Shown: piece after piece, positions 45,558-54,604 of the stretch
How the letters are laid out: every line of letters starts with the position of its first letter
Position numbering within the stretch: position 1 is the stretch's first letter
From: Bog-257 sp963834135
GTDB lineage: Bacteria; Acidobacteriota; Terriglobia; Terriglobales; Acidobacteriaceae
Assembly (NCBI GenBank): GCA_963834135.1
Contig: CAWIAN010000013.1
Coordinates: 186,001 to 250,000 of the forward strand
Direction: 5' to 3'
DNA: 64,000 nucleotides
The notes under the pieces: generated by a model
What the model was told of the DNA's origin: nothing
What the model saw: only the letters and a program-made list of their open reading frames with translations
Database searches by the model: none
Program-made: the position numbers and the translations under genes

Positions 45558-48266
45558 ATGCCCTCGAAAGATTCCCAGTCAGCCGCTGCGGCGGCTCCGG
45601 ATAACGACGATAACAACAAGATCAATAGTTCTTCCAGCGAAAAGCCTTCCACCAAGAACGGAAAGAACGGAAAGGCTGACGGAGAGTACAACGCCGATTC
45701 CATCAAGGTTCTCGGCGGCATGGAAGCGGTGCGCAAGCGTCCGGCTATGTACATCGGATCGACCGGCGAGATGGGCTTGCATCACCTGGTGTACGAAGTT
45801 GTCGACAACTCGGTTGACGAGGCGCTGGCTGGATTCGCCGATCGCATCGACGTCACCATTCAAATCGACAATTCGATTGTGGTCGTCGATAACGGTCGCG
45901 GCATTCCGACCGATGAGATGGATGTCGATGGCGAACGCTTGCCCGCGGCGCAGGTCGTGATGACCGTGCTGCACGCCGGCGGGAAATTCGACAGCTCGAC
46001 TTACAAAGTTTCCGGTGGACTGCATGGCGTGGGCGTCTCCTGCGTAAACGCGCTGAGTCATCTGCTGGAACTCGAGATCTGGCGCGACGGCGCGGTATTT
46101 GAGCAGACGTATTCGAAGGGCGAGCCTACCTCCAAGCTGAAGAAGACCGGCACCACGAAGAAGCGGGGAACCAAGGTTCACTTCGTGCCCGACAAGGAAA
46201 TCTTCACTGTCACCGAGTACAACTACGACACGCTGGCGCAGCGTCTGCGCGAGTTGGCCTTCCTGAACAAAGGTCTGCTGATCACGCTGGCGGACGAACG
46301 CACCACCGACGCCAAGACAGGTGAGTCGAAGAAAGCGGAATTCAAGTACAACGGCGGCATCGGTGAGTTCATCAAGCATCTGAACCGCGGCAAGAGCGTG
46401 TTGCACGACAAGCCGATTTACATGGAATGGGCGGAGGATCCAGGCAAAGCGTCGGCGGCAGGCGCTGCCGGCGACAGCGCCCGATACGGAAATCTCCAGA
46501 TGGAGATCGGCCTGCAGTACAACGACGGCTACTCGGAATCCGTATTTAGCTTCGCCAACAATATCAATACAGTGGATGGTGGCACGCATCTGCAGGGATT
46601 TCGTACCGCACTGACACGCACCATCAACGCCGCAGGTCAGAGCCTTGGGCTGTTTAAGGACGTGAAGGAAAACCTGAGCGGCGACGATGTGCGCGAGGGC
46701 TTGGTCGCCGTCGTCAGCGTGAAGCTATCGCAACCGCAGTTCGAAGGTCAGACCAAGGGCAAGCTCAACTCCGACATTGCGGGCAATGTGCAGGCGTTTG
46801 TGAATGACAGGCTCGGAGCTTTCTTAGAACAGAATCCTACTGTGGCGAGGAAGATCATCAACAAGGCAATCGAAGCGGCACGTGCGCGTGAAGCTGCTCG
46901 CAAGGCTCGCGATCTTACCCGCCGCAAAGGTGCGCTCGATGGCGGAGGACTGCCGGGCAAGCTGGCCGACTGTTCCGAACGCCAGCCCGAGCGCTGCGAA
47001 GTCTACCTGGTCGAGGGAGAGAGCGCCGGTGGCACCGCCAAGCAGGGACGCGATCGCCGCTTCCAGGCCATCCTGCCGCTGAAGGGCAAGATCCTCAACG
47101 TCGAGAAGGCGCGCTACGACAAGATGCTGGGCCACGAAGAAATCCGCGCCATGATCACGGCGCTGGGCACTGGCATCGGGAAAGACGACTTCGATATTTC
47201 GAAGCTGCGTTACGGCAAGATCATCCTGATGACTGACGCCGACGTGGACGGCTCGCACATTCGTACGCTGCTGCTCACGTTCTTCTTCCGCCACATGCAG
47301 GAGCTGATCAAGCGCGGCAACGTATACATTGCGCAGCCGCCGCTCTATCGCATCAAGAAGGGCAAGTTCGAGCAGTACATCAAGAACGACGCCGAGTTCG
47401 TGAAGGTGATGGTCAAGCGTGCCGCCGACGGCATCGTGGTGCGCTACGGCGAAGGTGCGGCCAGCCTGGAAGGCGCTCCGCTGACCAAATTCATGACGAC
47501 GCTTAACGACTATATCGGCTTCTTCGATAAGGTCGACAAGCGCATTCGTGACGAGAAGATCACCGAGTTGCTTTCGCGTGCCGACCTGGTGAAGCGCACG
47601 GACTTCGAAGGCGAGAGCAAGAAAGCTCCGGAGAAGATCGCAAAGCTGGAGAAGGCGCTCAAGGCGGTGCAGAAAGACCGCGCCATCAAGTCGATCGAGA
47701 CGCGCTTCGAAGAAGAGCACAGCCTCTGGGAACTGAGCTTCGTCAACTCGCAGGGCGCGGAGCATGTTGTCAACTGGGAGCTGGCGTCGACGCCGGAGTA
47801 TCGCCAGATGATGTCGAAGTACAAACAGGTCGAGCAGTTCATGCAGCCGCCATACTTCATTGAAACGGTGAAGAAAGACGCGGGCACGAACGGTGCGGCC
47901 GAAGAATTGAGCGACGCCGAGAAGGCCGATCAGGAAAAGGTCGAGCAGAAGGCCCCGAAGGCTTCCAAGAAGAAGACCGAAGCCGTAACGGTGGAGAAGA
48001 GTTCTCCGCGCGAATTGTTCGAGTACGTCCTCAATGAGGGCCGCAAAGACTACTCCATCCAGCGTTACAAGGGTCTGGGCGAGATGAGTTCTGGTCAGCT
48101 GTGGGAGACCACTATGGATCCCGAGCGGCGCACACTGCTCTCGGTGAAGCTGGAAGACATCACAGAGACGGAGACGATCTTCACCACGCTGATGGGCGAA
48201 GACGTCGAGGCGCGTCGCAAGTTCATCGAAGACAACGCGCTGGATGTTAAGAACCTGGACATCTAA
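45558..48266 (+). CDS. gyrB: DNA gyrase subunit B
   Basis: The ATPase subunit of gyrase, about 902 residues from the chosen ATG (GGAG upstream). An in-frame ATG at 45486 without a ribosome site would add 24. After a polar Ser/Asn/Lys-rich N-terminal tail come the GHKL motifs (EVVDNSVDEALAG, DNGRGIP, GGLHGVGVS) and the Toprim motifs (VEGESAGGTAKQGRDRRFQ, DADVDGSHIRTLLLTFFFR). The end is QRYKGLGEMSSGQLWETTMDPE. A Lys/Glu/Ala-rich insert precedes that ending (EELSDAEKADQEKVEQ and following), giving more than the usual roughly 640 or 800 residues. No dnaA, dnaN, recF or gyrA is adjacent. Confidence 0.95.
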   Translation: MPSKDSQSAAAAAPDNDDNNKINSSSSEKPSTKNGKNGKADGEYNADSIKVLGGMEAVRKRPAMYIGSTGEMGLHHLVYEVVDNSVDEALAGFADRIDVTIQIDNSIVVVDNGRGIPTDEMDVDGERLPAAQVVMTVLHAGGKFDSSTYKVSGGLHGVGVSCVNALSHLLELEIWRDGAVFEQTYSKGEPTSKLKKTGTTKKRGTKVHFVPDKEIFTVTEYNYDTLAQRLRELAFLNKGLLITLADERTTDAKTGESKKAEFKYNGGIGEFIKHLNRGKSVLHDKPIYMEWAEDPGKASAAGAAGDSARYGNLQMEIGLQYNDGYSESVFSFANNINTVDGGTHLQGFRTALTRTINAAGQSLGLFKDVKENLSGDDVREGLVAVVSVKLSQPQFEGQTKGKLNSDIAGNVQAFVNDRLGAFLEQNPTVARKIINKAIEAARAREAARKARDLTRRKGALDGGGLPGKLADCSERQPERCEVYLVEGESAGGTAKQGRDRRFQAILPLKGKILNVEKARYDKMLGHEEIRAMITALGTGIGKDDFDISKLRYGKIILMTDADVDGSHIRTLLLTFFFRHMQELIKRGNVYIAQPPLYRIKKGKFEQYIKNDAEFVKVMVKRAADGIVVRYGEGAASLEGAPLTKFMTTLNDYIGFFDKVDKRIRDEKITELLSRADLVKRTDFEGESKKAPEKIAKLEKALKAVQKDRAIKSIETRFEEEHSLWELSFVNSQGAEHVVNWELASTPEYRQMMSKYKQVEQFMQPPYFIETVKKDAGTNGAAEELSDAEKADQEKVEQKAPKASKKKTEAVTVEKSSPRELFEYVLNEGRKDYSIQRYKGLGEMSSGQLWETTMDPERRTLLSVKLEDITETETIFTTLMGEDVEARRKFIEDNALDVKNLDI

Positions 48267-48518
48267 CTGTAATAGGCGTTCGGCTCTTATGGCAGGCGGA
48301 TGCGCGGTTTCCTTTCACGCGCAGACCAGCGCACCCACGGTCTCGACATCTTCGTCAGAGCTGACATTGAAAATGCGGAGGCAGTGTATGCCACGCTTGC
48401 TGATTTGGTCAGTTTTAGGCGATGAATTGCGACTCTTTTTCGCGTTGCTTTGATACGAATCATTGATTTGTTGTACGCGCAAGCCGCGGTACCTCCTCCC
48501 GTGTTACAACAAAAGCGC

Positions 48519-49670
48519 ATGCAGATCTCCTCGCTGCCCTCCCGTCTTGGTGCCCCGCAGATCATCGCCCTGGTTTTGCTGCTCATCTTTGCCGGCCAGT
48601 GCGTCTGGTTCATGGCGCACATCCCGCTGTCGGCGATGGAGGGTGTCTATGTCGAGGCGGGACTGCTGCACCTGGAACGGCTGGCCAGCGCGAACTCGCC
48701 GCAGCACAGTGCGCTGGTGCCTCTGATGGTCGGCTTGGCCGCGCGAGCCAGCGGCGCCGAGAAGCATGTCGAGGAATTCAACGACTACCGCATGGTGATG
48801 CGGCTTCCTTTCCTTATTGCCGGCGTGCTGCTGGGCGCATCGCTGTGGTACGTTGCGCGACGACTGTATGGAAACACCGGTGGCTATGTCGCGCTGCTGC
48901 TCTACTGCTTCTCCCCTCTGACCATCGGCTCTGCGAGCGAGATCGGTCCCGCCGTGGTCGGCGCCTGGGGAGGTTTCGGCCTCATCTTCACTAGTATTGC
49001 CGTCGCCCATACGCTCTACGCTCCGCGCGAAGTAGTGCTGTGGAACTGGCGCCGCATCCTGCTGATGGGCTTGTCGATTGCCATCTGCGTCGGGGCGCAG
49101 TTCTCGTTCTGGGTGCTCCTGCTGCCTGCTCTGGTATTTATGCTGTGGGTGGGACACGTGCGGCCAGGAGCAGTGCTGGTGATCTTCAGCGCTGCCTGTC
49201 TGGTAGGAACAATCGTCCTTTGGGGCTTCTACGGCTTTCGTCCCGTCGCCTTCGCGCATGCTCTCAGAAACGCGAGTTGGCTGGAAATTGGGTCGAGAGA
49301 GTTCGTTTCGCCGGGACTATCGTGGCTGCTACACAGCTTGTTCCTCGACCATGGGTTGGGCTCGCTCATCCTGGTGGTGGTCACGCTGGTGACGTTCGTT
49401 GTCTGGAAGCGTGCTCGTTTTTTTGGGACAGCCGCGCCCCTGCTCGTGACATTGTTACTTTTTAGTCTCGCAGTACGCATGCAATTTTCCGCGACATTCT
49501 TTCTCTTATTGGGATTGCCCTTCCTGATGTTGTTTATCGCCGGAGTTGCGACTGACCTGCTGGAAAGCCGCCACGCGCTGGTCTTTAACGCCATCGTTTT
49601 TGGGGCCCTCATTGCCAACGTTATGATCGAGGTCTACGACCTGGCGAATCTCACTTCCCGAAGCCATTAA
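48519..49670 (+). CDS. Polytopic membrane protein, glycosyltransferase-39-like topology
   Basis: A 383-residue protein with about nine to ten helices. After the first helix comes a loop with MEGVYVEAGLLHLERLASANSPQHSALVPLMVGLA, followed by RLPFLIAGVLLGASLWYVARRLYGNTGGYVALLLYCFSPL. This resembles the layout of dolichyl-phosphate-mannose-type (GT39/ArnT) transferases, but the expected acidic DE pair after helix 1 is not evident. Activity is therefore uncertain. An upstream TTG (48450) would add 23 residues. Confidence 0.65.
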   Translation: MQISSLPSRLGAPQIIALVLLLIFAGQCVWFMAHIPLSAMEGVYVEAGLLHLERLASANSPQHSALVPLMVGLAARASGAEKHVEEFNDYRMVMRLPFLIAGVLLGASLWYVARRLYGNTGGYVALLLYCFSPLTIGSASEIGPAVVGAWGGFGLIFTSIAVAHTLYAPREVVLWNWRRILLMGLSIAICVGAQFSFWVLLLPALVFMLWVGHVRPGAVLVIFSAACLVGTIVLWGFYGFRPVAFAHALRNASWLEIGSREFVSPGLSWLLHSLFLDHGLGSLILVVVTLVTFVVWKRARFFGTAAPLLVTLLLFSLAVRMQFSATFFLLLGLPFLMLFIAGVATDLLESRHALVFNAIVFGALIANVMIEVYDLANLTSRSH

Positions 49671-49713
49671 AAACTTTCCAGCATCTAAAGGGTTGGAATA
49701 GACTGAGGGCATC

Positions 49714-50559
49714 ATGCACAGCGAGGGCCAATCCGTAAGGCCGATCGTCGCGCATCCAGCGCGAAACCTTTCTCTCGCAATCTTTGTTATCGCAATTGCA
49801 GGGACTTTGCCGGCAGCCGCGCAGGTCTACATGCACCCTCCGACCACGACTCAAGTCGGTGGACATTTTCTTGCGCCTCCGCCCAGTGTGACCTCTGTGG
49901 GAGGCATGCATATGCCGCCTCCTGCGCCCAGCGTGACGTCGATTCCGAATTACGGCTACAAGCCTTACAGCGGCTCGTATCACAACGGGCGGAATGGGCG
50001 ATCTGGTGCTGGCTACTTCGGCGGTTGGGCCTACTCGATTCCGTATTACTATCCAGTCGATAACTCGGCCTACGGATACGACTATGTAGGAACTGGCGGT
50101 CCCGATCTGTACTCAGGACCTCCGGCGGGCCCCTACGACCCGTCTCTTCATATCGTCGCCGAGCAGCCGCCGGCGAATCCCTACGGTCCCGACGGACCGC
50201 CGGAACAACAGGCCTACGCCGCACCGCCGCCCAGGCCGCTTCCGGACGACAAGCCCGGCGATCCCACCGAACTGGTCTACCGCAATGGCCATCATGAGGA
50301 AGTGAATAGCTACGCCATCATGGGCGATGCGATTTACGTCTTCGATCAGGGTCGCAAGAAGATTGCGCTGACCGAGCTCGACATTCCCGCCACGGTGAAG
50401 GCTAATGACGACCGCGGCGTGCAGTTCCGTCTGCCAGCGCCCGATAAGAATGCGGTGACAGCGGCGCCGGGCGGAGCTCCGAATCCTGCTCCCAAGCCCG
50501 ACGCGACGCCCGCGAACAGCACCGGCAATCCGCCGAATGTAGCCGCAATGATGCCATAG
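49714..50559 (+). CDS. Secreted Pro/Tyr/Gly-rich hypothetical protein
   Basis: A 281-residue protein with a signal peptide (LSLAIFVIAIAGTLPAAAQ). Three short repeats follow (MHPPTTTQVGGHF, LAPPPSVTSVGGMHM, PPPAPSVTSIPN), then a Tyr/Gly-rich region. A short ordered segment (ELVYRNGHHEEVNSYAIMGDAIYVFDQGRKKIALTELDI) and a Pro/Ala/Asn-rich tail complete it. The ordered segment resembles small beta-modules in exported acidobacterial proteins. Function unknown. TAGACT lies nine bases before the ATG and no Shine-Dalgarno is seen. Confidence 0.65.
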   Translation: MHSEGQSVRPIVAHPARNLSLAIFVIAIAGTLPAAAQVYMHPPTTTQVGGHFLAPPPSVTSVGGMHMPPPAPSVTSIPNYGYKPYSGSYHNGRNGRSGAGYFGGWAYSIPYYYPVDNSAYGYDYVGTGGPDLYSGPPAGPYDPSLHIVAEQPPANPYGPDGPPEQQAYAAPPPRPLPDDKPGDPTELVYRNGHHEEVNSYAIMGDAIYVFDQGRKKIALTELDIPATVKANDDRGVQFRLPAPDKNAVTAAPGGAPNPAPKPDATPANSTGNPPNVAAMMP

Positions 50560-50892
50560 GGACATCGTCGGTGCGGTCCAGTCGATACCAAATAGCTTTC
50601 AAAGTGCGCGGCAACAGGTTGCTGAAAGACTCTCGCAATGTGAGCCTCGTGTCAGGGCATGGCTTCAGTCGTTCCGAGTAGCCCTTTACTTTGAATTCGG
50701 CGAGGCGGACTTCATTCCCACGAGCCTGGCGGTTGAGCGTTTTTCAGCTCCGGCGGGCAAAAGACGTCCGCCTCCGGCCGGGTTGACGACCCTGAGATAT
50801 GGCGATAGTACGCCTGAAACAGTAGCTCTTTCAAAGCGATACTGTCCCGTCCGATAATAGCCCCACCGCATCTCACCATTTACAATAATCAC
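50560..50892. other. Gap upstream of dusB
   Basis: No gene. It contains AGGCGGAC (50702) facing GTCCGCCT (50766) around a T-rich loop, possibly a structured element. The end of the gap carries the putative dusB -10 box TACAAT (50881-50886). Confidence 0.4.
50881..50886 (+). promoter_or_regulatory. Putative -10 box for a leaderless dusB transcript
   Basis: TACAAT ends six bases before the dusB GTG, the same spacing and hexamer as at phoB, with no Shine-Dalgarno between. The -35 is weak. Confidence 0.4.
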
Positions 50893-51987
50893 GTGCACAA
50901 GTATTTCGACAATCCGGCCGAGCGGATTGCGCCAGCTGGCGCTCGCGTGCCGGCATCCGTCTCCATTGGCGGAGTCGAGATACGTCCTGCAACTGTGCTC
51001 GCACCCATGGCCGGAGTTACCGACACGGTTTTCCGACGCTTCATCCGTAACCTCGGCGGCTGCGGTCTGATGATGACCGAGTTCACCTCGGCCGACGGAA
51101 TCGTGCGTCATAAGGACAAGAAGGCGAAGCAGTACCTCACCTTCTATGGCAACGAACATCCCATCTCGGCGCAACTGTTCGGAAGCGACCCTGGAACCCT
51201 GGCCGACGCCGCGCGCGTGGTTCAGGATCTCGGCTTCGATATCGTCGATTTGAATCTTGGCTGTCCGGCGAAGAAGGTCGTGAAGTGCAATGGCGGATCG
51301 GGACTGCTGCGCGATCTGCCGCTGATCAAGAACATCTTCGAATCGGTTCGCGCGGCGGTGACCGTTCCGTTCACCGTGAAGTTCCGTGCCGGCTGGAGCG
51401 ACAAGGAAATCGTACACATCAATCTTGCGAAGATGGCGCAGGAATGCGGCCTCGCCGCGGTCGCGCTGCACGCGCGTACCCGTGAGCAGGGATACAGCGG
51501 CCATGCGAATTGGGAATGGATTGCTGCCATGAAAAACGCTGTGAAGATTCCCGTCATAGGGAATGGCGATGTGCGCTCGCCTGAGGATGCAGCCGCGATG
51601 GCGGCGCAGACCGGTTGCGACGCGGTAATGATCGGACGTGCCGCCGCTTCCAACCCATGGATATTCCGCCAGATTGAGCAGTTTACCCTCACTGGCTCTT
51701 ACGATTTGCCGAGCGACGAGGACCGCTACGCCATGATTCGCACCTACTTCGCCATGCTGGTCGAGGAGAAGCGGGGCGGCGAAGAAGGCAAGATGAAGCA
51801 GTTTGCTTCATGGTTCACCCATGGCGTGCCGCATGGGGCGCACCTGCGTAAAGCGGTGTACGAGGCGAAGAAGGGCCAGCAGATCCTCGACGCCGTCGAT
51901 CGTTTCTTTGCCGAGTTGTTGAGCGGAGAAACAAGAGTTGATCTGGCCTCCGACCTTCAGCCCTCGCCAGAGGCGCTTTCAGCGTAG
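50893..51987 (+). CDS. dusB: tRNA-dihydrouridine synthase, DusB type
   Basis: A flavoenzyme that reduces uridine to dihydrouridine in the tRNA D-loop; 364 residues. Motifs are VLAPMAGVTDTVFRRFIRNLGG, SAQLFGSDP, DIVDLNLGCPAKKVVKCNGGSGLLRD (catalytic Cys in KCNGGSG), TVKFRAGW, ALHARTREQGYSGHANW and IGNGDVRSPEDA. In other bacteria dusB often precedes fis; no fis is seen here. The GTG start is probably leaderless. Confidence 0.93.
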   Translation: MHKYFDNPAERIAPAGARVPASVSIGGVEIRPATVLAPMAGVTDTVFRRFIRNLGGCGLMMTEFTSADGIVRHKDKKAKQYLTFYGNEHPISAQLFGSDPGTLADAARVVQDLGFDIVDLNLGCPAKKVVKCNGGSGLLRDLPLIKNIFESVRAAVTVPFTVKFRAGWSDKEIVHINLAKMAQECGLAAVALHARTREQGYSGHANWEWIAAMKNAVKIPVIGNGDVRSPEDAAAMAAQTGCDAVMIGRAAASNPWIFRQIEQFTLTGSYDLPSDEDRYAMIRTYFAMLVEEKRGGEEGKMKQFASWFTHGVPHGAHLRKAVYEAKKGQQILDAVDRFFAELLSGETRVDLASDLQPSPEALSA

Positions 51988-52060
51988 CTTATTGGGAAAC
52001 GGTTCCAGGTTAGCGTCCAAGGCAAGGACGCGAACCTGAGGCACCGCGGAGGAGGAACGC

Positions 52061-52558
52061 ATGCCGCATTGCATTAAGTGTGGAACCGAGGTGGGCGCGA
52101 CGGCGCAGTTCTGTCCAACCTGCGGTCAGCCGCAACCAGCGACCTCGGCAGCACCGCCTCCCGTCCCGCCGGTCGCGAGCACGTCTGGCGGCATGACGGA
52201 GAACACCGCGGCGGCTCTCAGCTATGTTCTGGGATGGATCACCGGCATCATCTTCTTCCTCATCGACAAGCGGCCCTATGTACGCTTCCATGCGGCCCAG
52301 TCTATTGTCACCTTCGGCGGCCTCCACCTTATCCGAGTTGTGCTGGCGATGATCTTCGGTGTTGGCTTTCTGTTCGGTGGCTATCATCACCGCTTGGGAT
52401 ACGCTGGCTGGGGCGGATTCGGCCTTGGGCTTGGACTGCTGAGCATCCTGTCGCTGCTGACGTTTGTCCTCTGGATAGTCTGCATCGTCAAAGCCGCTTC
52501 CGGATCCCGCTTCGCGCTGCCCGTAGCAGGCCCAATCGCCGAGAATCTGGCCCGGTAG
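52061..52558 (+). CDS. Zinc-ribbon plus DUF4870-like membrane protein
   Basis: A 165-residue protein. The N-terminal zinc ribbon CIKCGTEVGATAQFCPTCGQ is followed by a Pro/Ala linker and a membrane domain with three helices. The domain begins ENTAAALSYVLGWITGIIFFLIDKRPYVRFHAAQSIV, which matches the DUF4870 pattern. Function unknown. GGAGGAGG precedes the ATG. Confidence 0.85.
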   Translation: MPHCIKCGTEVGATAQFCPTCGQPQPATSAAPPPVPPVASTSGGMTENTAAALSYVLGWITGIIFFLIDKRPYVRFHAAQSIVTFGGLHLIRVVLAMIFGVGFLFGGYHHRLGYAGWGGFGLGLGLLSILSLLTFVLWIVCIVKAASGSRFALPVAGPIAENLAR

Positions 52559-52727
52559 TGCGGCCGCAAATCGTTGGAAAGTTGCTGCTACGGGGTTGTC
52601 AAGGAAGGGTAGCGTGGTATCATGCGAACGCATGTGGCAGTCCGCAGAAGGTAGCTGTGGGTCTTCTGAAGTGACTTGGCGCCGGCGCGACCGGGTGCGG
52701 CGCTTCCGAGGGGCGATCGTTTAGAGC

Positions 52728-53807
52728 GTGCCAAGCGAAAAACAGGTTCGATGGTCACAGCTAAGGGTGGGCATTACTGTCCTCTTCGCTCTGGTCACGT
52801 TGGCTATCCTCATCTTCCTGATGACCGGAACCACCGGTCTGTTCACCAAGAAAATTCTGATTCGGTCGTATGTCGACAATGCCGGCGGCCTGCGCGTGGG
52901 AGCGCCTGTGCGCCTGGAAGGCGTCGACATCGGTAATGTCACCGGAATTCGCGTGGTCGCCGATCCGGCCCATCCCGCCGATCCCGTGCTCATCACCATG
53001 AAGATCACGACCAAGTACGCGGACAGCATGGGCAGCAGCTGTCAGGTGCTGCTCACCACTGCGGGCGTGCTGGGTGAGGTCTTCATCGATCTGGATTGCC
53101 GGCAGAACAAGGGCGCTCCGCTGCAGAACGGCGCCATTCTTACTACTAAGGATGTTCCGCAATTTCAGGATGTGGTGCGCGCCAGCCAGGGCACGTTGCA
53201 GAACCTGGATATCCTGCTCAAGCGAGTAGACGACATCGTTTCGTATATCCAGAGTGGCAAAGGTTCCATCGGCAAGATCATTTACGATCCGTCGCTATTC
53301 GATCGCGCTAATGCCACCGTGGCCCAGTTACAGCAGATCACCAATCAGATCAATTCGCCTCATGGCACAATTGGCAAGTTGCTTAACAGCGAAGAGCTTT
53401 ACAACAAGGTGGACGGCGCGGTCGACAATATCAACAAGATCATCGACGAAGTGGACAAGGGCAACGGGACCGTTGGCAAGTTGTTGAAGGACCCGAGCCT
53501 TTACGATAACGCCAATAAAGCTGCGGCCGGCGGCAATCAGCTAATCGCCGATATCAACGCGGGCAAGGGCACGCTTGGCCTGCTCACCAAAGACCAGGCG
53601 ATGGCGCAAAAGATCGATAACACCATCACTCGTTTGAACAACATCGCCGATGGCCTCGACAAGGGTCAGGGCACGGCCGGCAAGTTCCTAAAAGATCCGG
53701 CGCTTTATGACAACACCAACGATCTGCTAGTGGAGACGCGCAGCCTTATCAAGGCCGTTCGCCAGAATCCGAAGAAGTACCTCACCATCTACCTCAAGCT
53801 CTTCTAG
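52728..53807 (+). CDS. mlaD: MlaD-family lipid-transport protein with C-terminal repeats
   Basis: A 359-residue protein. One N-terminal helix (VGITVLFALVTLAILIFLMTG) is followed by an MCE/MlaD domain (IRSYVDNAGGLRVGAPVRLEGVDIGNVTGI, about 43-130). A helical region then carries five copies of G.GT.GKLL.DP.LYDN spaced about 35-50 residues. MCE proteins form periplasmic rings or tubes carrying phospholipids between membranes. The GKLLxDPxLYD repeats occur in many MlaD-like proteins of this size. No MlaE permease or MlaF ATPase is adjacent. The start is GTG. Confidence 0.9.
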   Translation: MPSEKQVRWSQLRVGITVLFALVTLAILIFLMTGTTGLFTKKILIRSYVDNAGGLRVGAPVRLEGVDIGNVTGIRVVADPAHPADPVLITMKITTKYADSMGSSCQVLLTTAGVLGEVFIDLDCRQNKGAPLQNGAILTTKDVPQFQDVVRASQGTLQNLDILLKRVDDIVSYIQSGKGSIGKIIYDPSLFDRANATVAQLQQITNQINSPHGTIGKLLNSEELYNKVDGAVDNINKIIDEVDKGNGTVGKLLKDPSLYDNANKAAAGGNQLIADINAGKGTLGLLTKDQAMAQKIDNTITRLNNIADGLDKGQGTAGKFLKDPALYDNTNDLLVETRSLIKAVRQNPKKYLTIYLKLF

Positions 53808-53829
53808 ACTTCCAAGTCTGCTCTCCATC

Positions 53830-53905
53830 GTCATTCTGAGAAGAACGAGGGTGCCGCGTAGTGTGATCTCGAGCTACGCGGAGCGGAGGCGAGGGACTTT
53901 TCCTG
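53830..53905. repeat. Dispersed intergenic repeat copy
   Basis: GTCATTCTGAG, CGAGGGTGCCGCG and GAGGCGAGGGACTTTTCC resemble the GTCATTCTGAGCGCAGCGAAGGAC type of dispersed repeat. It separates mlaD from the crotonase gene. Confidence 0.45.
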
Positions 53906-53992
53906 CGTATCTGCTGGGCTAGGCGGGAGAAAACTACGTCCTCCGCCCACGCGTAGTTTCTGCAAACTCTTCATTTGCTACTCTTCTTTCAA

Positions 53993-54604
53993 GTGTCCTC
54001 GAAAAACGAAATCCTGTACGAACTCGAGCATCATGGCGATGCTGTCATTTTGCGTCTAGTGTCGACTGACGGTACCAACCGTCTGACCAGGAAGCGAGTG
54101 CGAGCTCTTACAGCGGCGTTGGAAGATCTGGCACATCATCTCCCATCCTGTCTCGTCGTCACCGGCAACGCGCATTTCTTTTCCGCCGGAGCCGATCTCA
54201 ACGAGATATCGGCCCTCACCGGTCCCGAGGCCTTCCGCTTCGCCCACATGGGACAGCGCCTGATGAGTGCGGTGGCCGGCTTTCCGGCTCCGACGATTGC
54301 TGCAGTCCACGGCTACTGTATGGGCGGAGGGCTTGATCTCGCGCTCGCCTGCCAGCGGCGTATCGCCGGGCCTCACGCCCTCTTTGGACACCGCGGCGCG
54401 GCCTTGGGCCTGATCACCGGATGGGGCGGCACGCAACGGCTGCCGCGCCTGATCGGCAAAGCCCAGGCGCTGCAGATGTTCCTGGCGGCGGAGAAGGTGC
54501 ACGCTCAGCAGGCTCTGCGGATCGGTCTCGTGAATGCAATCTCCGATGACCCGACAGAGGCAGCGCTGAGTCTCTGGCATAATTCGGCGCTATCATCTTC
54601 CTAA
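53993..54604 (+). CDS. Crotonase-family protein with altered active site
   Basis: A 203-residue protein. The crotonase fold is clear from GNAHFFSAGADLNEI (oxyanion hole), AAVHGYCMGGGLDLALACQRRIA and LGLITGWGGTQRLPRLIGKAQALQMFL. At the two positions that carry the catalytic glutamates in enoyl-CoA hydratase (Glu144 and Glu164 of the rat enzyme) it has Asp (GGGLD) and Gly (FGHRG). Normal hydration is therefore unlikely. It is shorter than the usual 260 residues, ending after the NAI strand. The next gene overlaps its stop (TAATG). The GTG start lacks a ribosome site. Confidence 0.82.
   Translation: MSSKNEILYELEHHGDAVILRLVSTDGTNRLTRKRVRALTAALEDLAHHLPSCLVVTGNAHFFSAGADLNEISALTGPEAFRFAHMGQRLMSAVAGFPAPTIAAVHGYCMGGGLDLALACQRRIAGPHALFGHRGAALGLITGWGGTQRLPRLIGKAQALQMFLAAEKVHAQQALRIGLVNAISDDPTEAALSLWHNSALSSS

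Noticed and set aside
46824..47765. 313-codon minus-strand frame opposite gyrB
   Set aside because: Shadow of gyrB.
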